A stretch of 10,552 nucleotides of DNA from Treponema sp. (lineage in GTDB: Bacteria; Spirochaetota; Spirochaetia; Treponematales; Treponemataceae): the NCBI GenBank assembly GCA_016282455.1, contig JAEEKM010000097.1, forward strand, positions 1 to 10,552, read 5' to 3'. The position numbers and the translations under genes are program-made. Below the pieces are notes generated by a model, which was given only the letters and a program-made list of their open reading frames with translations, was not told the origin of the DNA and did no database searches. Of this stretch, positions 7,231 through 10,552 are shown piece after piece (position 1 is the first letter of the stretch; the number at the start of each line of letters is the position of its first letter).

Positions 7231-7238
7231 CTATGGAT

Positions 7239-7267
7239 AAAATAGCAGTATCTGCGAAAAATGTCAA
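7239..7267 (-). promoter_or_regulatory. Near-consensus sigma-70 promoter of the candidate small RNA
   Basis: On the minus strand a perfect -35 box TTGACA (7267-7262), a 17-base spacer and -10 box TATTTT (7244-7239) are preceded by TGC, an extended -10 element. The predicted start is around 7232-7234. This is the best promoter match in the window and is not adjacent to a credible start codon, which is why an RNA gene is proposed. Confidence 0.75.
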
Positions 7268-7311
7268 GATTTTCAACAGTTTTGCAAGAAAATGGCCAGT
7301 TTTTGCCACTT

Positions 7312-7329
7312 AAAAAGCTAAACCTTTAG
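7312..7329 (-). terminator. Weak candidate terminator after the purF unit
   Basis: Two bases past the stop of the 7332-8186 gene, CUAAAGGUUUAG (7329-7318) can form a short A/U-rich stem, followed by C and five U (7316-7312). The stem is weak (four or five pairs), but position and U run fit the end of the purF transcription unit. Confidence 0.4.
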
Positions 7330-7331
7330 TC

Positions 7332-8186
7332 TCAAAACTTTATGTTCATGGCAAGACCATATTTCATGTCAACGGGGTCCAGCAGGGGAACAAAGTCTAT
7401 TGAACTTACCCCAGTGTCCAGGGCAAGGGCATAGGTCAGGGAGCGGTTGTAGTTTTTTGCACGGATTGCGGCACATACAGTACTTCCTATCATACTGCAG
7501 GCTTTTATGGCAATTCCAAGAGCAATGTAGGGCCCCATGGTTTTTGCAAGTAAATCATTGTCAGGATTACCGCCGGAAATAATCAGGCCTGTAAGTGAAG
7601 CTTTTCCACCGGAAAGCGGGAATACAAAAATATCAACCAGAAGTGTAATGGGAAAAAGCAGCACTGCCCCCATTAACTGACTAGCCGCAGCATCATTTTT
7701 AAAAACTTCATTCATTCCCAGAACGGGCATGAGCCAGGCCATTACATCAGAGACAAGAAAAGCTGAACCTGCAATAAAGTCACTTTGAATAAAATTTCCA
7801 AGACCAAAACCAATAGTAAAAGTCTGCCACAAAAAGTCCATAAAGTGATATTCCATGTGGTTTTGCCTGTAGGCTTCTTCCCTCCAGGAAAGAGGCACCT
7901 GTTCAGAAACAAAGCGGATATCATCTGAGTTTTCTTTGAGCATTTTTTGTGAATTGAATAAATCCGCTACATAAATCTGACTGCGGATATCGCTCAGGTA
8001 ACGTTTTTCTTCTGAACTTTTTACTTTTATTTTTCCAAAGATGCCTAAATCTTTTTCAGCACCTTCCTGAGAAAGATCATAAGTATTGTCACGGAATGTA
8101 AGGGCAGTTTCCTGGCAAAAAGCCTGCATGGGAAAAGAAAATGCAAGAATTACAAACAGCGATTTAAAAACTTTTCCCATGCTCAT
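7332..8186 (-). CDS. Exported, hydrophobic envelope protein with a P13-like glycine motif, function uncertain
   Basis: The product has 284 residues. An N-terminal signal peptide (MGKVFK, hydrophobic core 8-19) is followed by probable cleavage near residues 22-24; QAFC is a poor lipobox. A soluble charged stretch covers about 30-115. Next come hydrophobic segments at about 122-157 (containing TIGFGLGNFIQSDFIAG), 171-190 and 218-241. The GFGxGxFxQxD pattern recalls, from memory, the P13-type integral outer-membrane proteins of Borrelia; this is weak evidence. The last residues (YGLAMNIKF) end in Phe, as many outer-membrane barrel proteins do. The ATG lies three bases after the purF stop, and its ribosome-binding site (GGAGAGGAG) sits within the last purF codons, so the two are co-expressed despite having no obvious functional link. 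An inner-membrane location cannot be excluded. Confidence 0.8.
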   Translation of the reverse strand: MSMGKVFKSLFVILAFSFPMQAFCQETALTFRDNTYDLSQEGAEKDLGIFGKIKVKSSEEKRYLSDIRSQIYVADLFNSQKMLKENSDDIRFVSEQVPLSWREEAYRQNHMEYHFMDFLWQTFTIGFGLGNFIQSDFIAGSAFLVSDVMAWLMPVLGMNEVFKNDAAASQLMGAVLLFPITLLVDIFVFPLSGGKASLTGLIISGGNPDNDLLAKTMGPYIALGIAIKACSMIGSTVCAAIRAKNYNRSLTYALALDTGVSSIDFVPLLDPVDMKYGLAMNIKF

Positions 8187-8189
8187 ATT

Positions 8190-9605
8190 TTACTCCTCTC
8201 CGTTCCAGCAATAAGTACAAAGTTTACAGTGATCGATTCCGGTTGAATCAAGCATATCATCAAGGCGATGGAAACGCAGGGTGGTAAAGTGCAACTGTTT
8301 TCTGATTTCTTCCACCATGTTTGCATATTCCTCTGAATCAGGGTCGCAGTATTTTTTAAGAGTCTCTTCGCTTACATTGTCCCCTTCGAGCTGTTTGATT
8401 ACACGGCGGGTAATAAGATCCATCTCACTCTTTGAACGGCTGAAGTTAAGGTACTTGCAGCCAAAAACCAGTGGCGGACAGGCGGGACGAATGTGAACTT
8501 CTTTTGCACCGCTTTTGTAAAGGAAGTCTGTTGTTTCACGAAGCTGGGTTCCGCGTACAATGGAGTCATCTATGAGAAGAATTTTCTTTCCTTTGATGAG
8601 GGGCTGTACAGGAATGAGTTTCATGTGGGCAATAAGATTTCTCTGATCCTGACTTGTGGGCATAAAACTTCTGGGCCAGGTTGGAGTGTACTTAATAAAA
8701 GGACGTGTAAATGGAATACCGCTTTCGTTGGCATAACCTACTGCATGGGCTGTTCCAGAGTCAGGCACTCCCGCAACAGAGTCAGGTTCTACACTACCCT
8801 TATCTCTTTTTGCAAGATATCTGCCGCAGTTGTAGCGCATGGTTTCCACATTAACGCCCTCGTAACTTGCAGTGGGGTAACCGTAGTAAATCCACAGGAA
8901 GGTACAGATTTTCATCTTGTCACCGGGTTTCTGCAGCACAGTGTAACCGTCGCTTGTAATAAAATCCACTTCGCCGGGGCCAAGTTCATGACAGTCAGTG
9001 TAACCAAGGTTTACGTAAGCAAAGTTTTCAAAACTTGCACAGTAGGCACCGTCTTTTTTTCCAATCTGAATGGGAGTACGGCCAAGTTTATCACGGGCGG
9101 CAAATATTCCCTCTCTTGTCATAATGAGCATGGTCATGGAACCCTGAACTTTTTCCTGCACATACCTGATTCCGTCAAGCATGGTTTTCTTCTGATTTAT
9201 AAGGGTTACAATAAGTTCCGTCTGGTTAATTTCACCGCCGCTCATCTCAAGAAAGTGAGTGTGACCTCCGTCAAGAACTTCTTTTACCAGTTCATCTTTG
9301 TTAGTTACAATTCCCACAGTGGTAATGGCAAAATTTCCAAGATGAGAGTTTACCAGAAGGGGCTGGGGTTCGTAGTCAGAAATGCAGCCTATTCCAAGCT
9401 TTCCGTGCATTTCGTTGATATCATTTTCAAACTTTGTTCTGAAAGGAGAATTCTGAATATTGTGTATTGAACGCTGAAACTTACCGTCCTCACCTAAAAT
9501 AGCAAGACCTCCGCGCCTTGTTCCCAAATGGGAATGATAATCTACACCAAAGAACAAATCCAGTGAGCAGTCAGACTTAGACGCAACACCAAAAACTCCA
9601 CCCAT
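8190..9605 (-). CDS. purF: Amidophosphoribosyltransferase-like protein (PurF family) with a degenerate glutaminase domain
   Basis: PurF converts PRPP and glutamine to phosphoribosylamine, the first step of purine synthesis. From the ATG used here the product has 471 residues. The C-terminal phosphoribosyltransferase is intact: the PRPP signature ILLIDDSIVRGTQ lies at 342-354, and VAGVPDSGTAHAVGYA precedes it. Four cysteines match the [4Fe-4S] ligands of the Bacillus subtilis enzyme: Cys234, Cys383, Cys460 and Cys463. The N-terminal glutaminase domain is recognisable (YHSHLGTRRGGLAIL) but lacks catalytic residues. The start reads MGGVFGV where the family has a nucleophilic Cys before GVFG; GHVRYAT is replaced by GIGCISD, and HNGNL by TVGIV. 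It may use free ammonia, take ammonia from a partner, or have another role. The ATG at 9605 is preferred because GGAGG lies seven bases upstream. A longer TTG reading from 9659 would begin inside the -35 box. Confidence 0.9.
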   Translation of the reverse strand: MGGVFGVASKSDCSLDLFFGVDYHSHLGTRRGGLAILGEDGKFQRSIHNIQNSPFRTKFENDINEMHGKLGIGCISDYEPQPLLVNSHLGNFAITTVGIVTNKDELVKEVLDGGHTHFLEMSGGEINQTELIVTLINQKKTMLDGIRYVQEKVQGSMTMLIMTREGIFAARDKLGRTPIQIGKKDGAYCASFENFAYVNLGYTDCHELGPGEVDFITSDGYTVLQKPGDKMKICTFLWIYYGYPTASYEGVNVETMRYNCGRYLAKRDKGSVEPDSVAGVPDSGTAHAVGYANESGIPFTRPFIKYTPTWPRSFMPTSQDQRNLIAHMKLIPVQPLIKGKKILLIDDSIVRGTQLRETTDFLYKSGAKEVHIRPACPPLVFGCKYLNFSRSKSEMDLITRRVIKQLEGDNVSEETLKKYCDPDSEEYANMVEEIRKQLHFTTLRFHRLDDMLDSTGIDHCKLCTYCWNGEE

Positions 9606-9612
9606 AACACAG

Positions 9613-9617
9613 CCTCC
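9613..9617 (-). promoter_or_regulatory. Ribosome-binding site that decides the purF start
   Basis: GGAGG on the minus strand, seven bases before ATG at 9605-9603, is a strong Shine-Dalgarno match. It supports the 471-residue reading over the 489-residue TTG start, whose extra residues do not resemble the short PurF propeptide and are not followed by a nucleophilic cysteine. Confidence 0.85.
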
Positions 9618-9630
9618 GTAAAGTGTGCTC

Positions 9631-9659
9631 AGTTTAGCATATTTTTGATTTGCACTCAA
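9631..9659 (-). promoter_or_regulatory. Probable purF promoter
   Basis: On the minus strand TTGAGT (9659-9654), a 17-base spacer and TAAACT (9636-9631) are preceded by TGC, an extended -10 element. The start is predicted near 9624, giving a short leader that includes the GGAGG site. It lies back to back with whatever drives the divergent P83/100 gene. Confidence 0.55.
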
Positions 9660-9691
9660 GAAGTGGCTTTTGTCAGCCGATTTTTATATAT

Positions 9692-10552
9692 ATGAAAAAG
9701 ATTCAATGCCTGATTATTGCATTTTTGTTTTTAACCCCGGTTTTCTCTCTGGAAGTTGATAAGCCTGAGCTTGAAGGAGCCGGCAGTTCACAGATTGAAT
9801 TTGAAAACTACGGTGGTCCCTACGCTGTAATTGAAAGTGCAGAAGCAATTACCGGCATTGGAGAAGCACTGGGCCGAGTTGTGCGTGAAAAACTTACGGA
9901 GCCCGCAACAGTTGAACCAAATGGAAAATACACCCTTATTCATGCAGTAGACGGAGAAAAATCTGACCTTCTTGACGGAGACATACTTGTTCTTTCAGAA
10001 ACCGCTGGGGTTGACCACATTAAAAACTTAAGGCGAATCCTTACCGGTTACCTTAATACCGCCTACGGTTACAGCAGGGAAGACTCAGAAACTATTGCAA
10101 CTTTTGTTACCATATATAATGCAGTTTACAGAAAGCAGATTGAAACCTTTAAGAGCAAGTACAAAGAGGTCGTTTTAAAAAACCTGAGTGCAGAAAAAGC
10201 AGGTCTTTCCACAAACTGGGAAGAATGGGCAGGAAACACCCAGATTGTAATTCCACTGCGCGACCCTGACGGCGGCATTTCCACAGTGGACACTACCACA
10301 ATCAGTGATGAACAGGTAATTGAAGCCCTTAAGGAAGAAGAAGACAAGGGAATTGACATCCGCGAACAGCTTACAGACATAAAGGCTAACGAAGCGGGAA
10401 CGGCACAGGAAAAAGCAAAGGATGCCCAGAAAGATGCCGCTGCACAAAAGAAAGAGGGTAACACCGAAGCCGCTAAAAAATCAGCAGAAGTTTCTTCAGA
10501 ACAGCAGAAACTTGCAGACACAAAGGCTCTGGAAGTAAAACAGGACAGGGCA
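9692..10552 (+). CDS. P83/100 family spirochaete antigen (5' part, runs off the window)
   Basis: The reading frame is open from ATG 9692 to the window end, giving 287 residues. A signal peptide covers residues 1-19 (KK, hydrophobic core, cleavage near VFS before LEVDKPELEG). A folded domain follows at about 30-200 (FENYGGPYAVIESAEAITGI, DGDILVLSETAGVDHIKNL, NWEEWAGNTQIVIPLRDPDG). From about 205 the sequence becomes Glu/Lys/Ala/Gln-rich and probably coiled-coil, as in the central region of Borrelia p83/100 and the T. pallidum counterpart. Those proteins are immunodominant and associated with the cell envelope; their molecular role is not established. No ribosome-binding site is visible: the ATG follows directly after TTTTTATATAT. 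The nearest -10-like boxes are too close to the ATG for a normal leader, so the promoter is unclear. Identification rests on recalled family resemblance and overall layout. Confidence 0.8.
   Translation, partial: MKKIQCLIIAFLFLTPVFSLEVDKPELEGAGSSQIEFENYGGPYAVIESAEAITGIGEALGRVVREKLTEPATVEPNGKYTLIHAVDGEKSDLLDGDILVLSETAGVDHIKNLRRILTGYLNTAYGYSREDSETIATFVTIYNAVYRKQIETFKSKYKEVVLKNLSAEKAGLSTNWEEWAGNTQIVIPLRDPDGGISTVDTTTISDEQVIEALKEEEDKGIDIREQLTDIKANEAGTAQEKAKDAQKDAAAQKKEGNTEAAKKSAEVSSEQQKLADTKALEVKQDRA

Larger units (their letters stand above)
7114..7232 (-). ncRNA. Candidate structured small RNA (about 119 nt), or proS attenuator leader
   Basis: Bounded by a near-consensus promoter (7239-7267) and a U8 terminator hairpin, this segment has no plausible coding content and folds by eye into consecutive stems. 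Hairpin 1 is 7230-7213, AUGUAUG/CAUACAU with loop AGCU. Hairpin 2 is 7197-7183, CGUGC/GCACG with loop ACGAA. Hairpin 3 is 7176-7148, AUGCUGC/GCGGCAU with an inner CGA/UCG stem capped by CGGG. Hairpin 4 is the terminator, 7143-7122. Its middle is visibly richer in G/C than the flanking spacer, as often seen for structured RNA in A/T-leaning genomes. It does not show the conserved cores of SRP RNA, tmRNA, 5S rRNA or a tRNA. Because proS seems to have its own promoter downstream, an independent trans-acting RNA is favoured. Attenuation of readthrough into proS remains possible. Confidence 0.62.

Noticed and set aside
7114..7232. SRP (4.5S) RNA, tmRNA, tRNA or 5S rRNA
   Set aside because: The SRP GGUCAGG...GGAAGG core, a TψC-arm GGTTCGA or CCA end, and 5S conserved blocks were looked for and not found.
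7040..7232. T-box riboswitch for proS
   Set aside because: UGGUAC lies in the terminator loop, but the full T-box consensus, a specifier loop and enough length for Stem I are missing; T-boxes are also not typical of spirochaetes.
8112..8186. Lipoprotein lipobox in the 7332-8186 product (QAFC)
   Set aside because: Gln at -3 and Phe at -1 do not fit even the relaxed spirochaete lipobox; ordinary signal-peptide cleavage is more likely.
8493..9470. A 325-codon open frame on the plus strand opposite purF
   Set aside because: It is entirely antisense to a gene with clear family motifs. Its translation shows no domain, signal peptide or membrane pattern and has no ribosome-binding site; it reflects codon bias of purF.
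10126..10521. Minus-strand frames of 131 and 90 codons opposite the P83/100 gene
   Set aside because: Ser/Ala/Phe-rich translations are the expected antisense image of a Glu/Lys/Ala-rich coding region.
1..10552. CRISPR arrays, insertion sequences, integrase or phage genes, toxin-antitoxin or defence modules
   Set aside because: No regularly spaced repeats, terminal inverted repeats, transposase motifs or defence-type domains were found on either strand.

Overview
The window reads as ordinary chromosome from a spirochaete, most likely a non-pallidum Treponema. The evidence is a P83/100-type antigen, a group known mainly from Borrelia and Treponema, together with several exported or membrane proteins that look lineage-specific and a moderate, A/T-leaning base composition. 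No insertion sequence, phage gene, CRISPR array, tRNA or rRNA gene was seen.

Layout. Everything from base 1 to about 9659 is read on the minus strand, so transcription runs from high to low coordinates. First come purF (8190-9605) and a tightly coupled exported/membrane protein (7332-8186), which end at a weak terminator (7312-7329). Next is an intergenic stretch of about 290 bases that looks like an independent small RNA gene: a near-consensus promoter (7239-7267), four successive hairpins, and a terminator hairpin with eight U (7114-7143). A second promoter (7048-7076) then sits so close to proS (5228-7039) that the proS mRNA should be leaderless or nearly so. After proS follows a compact cluster: an exported protein (4151-5218), a four-helix membrane protein with a soluble domain (3034-4140), lspA (2416-3018), a small two-helix membrane protein (2051-2419), a TolC-like outer-membrane efflux protein (557-2011) and the start of an HlyD/MacA-type adaptor (1-557, cut by the window edge). 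On the plus strand, divergent from purF, is the 5' part of a P83/100 family protein (9692-10552).

How the genes fit together. The proS-to-adaptor cluster combines one housekeeping tRNA synthetase with cell-envelope functions: lipoprotein signal peptidase, exported proteins, and two parts of a tripartite efflux pump. The inner-membrane pump component is not in view and would be expected beyond base 1. Gaps inside the cluster are 0-15 bases or overlaps, except for 39 bases before the TolC-like gene.

Most interesting points. (1) The unannotated 119-base RNA gene between the purF and proS transcription units. (2) A PurF homologue that keeps the phosphoribosyltransferase signature and all four iron-sulphur cysteines but has lost the N-terminal catalytic cysteine and other glutaminase residues. 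(3) A perfect 18-bp palindrome at the predicted start of the RNA. (4) A probably leaderless proS.
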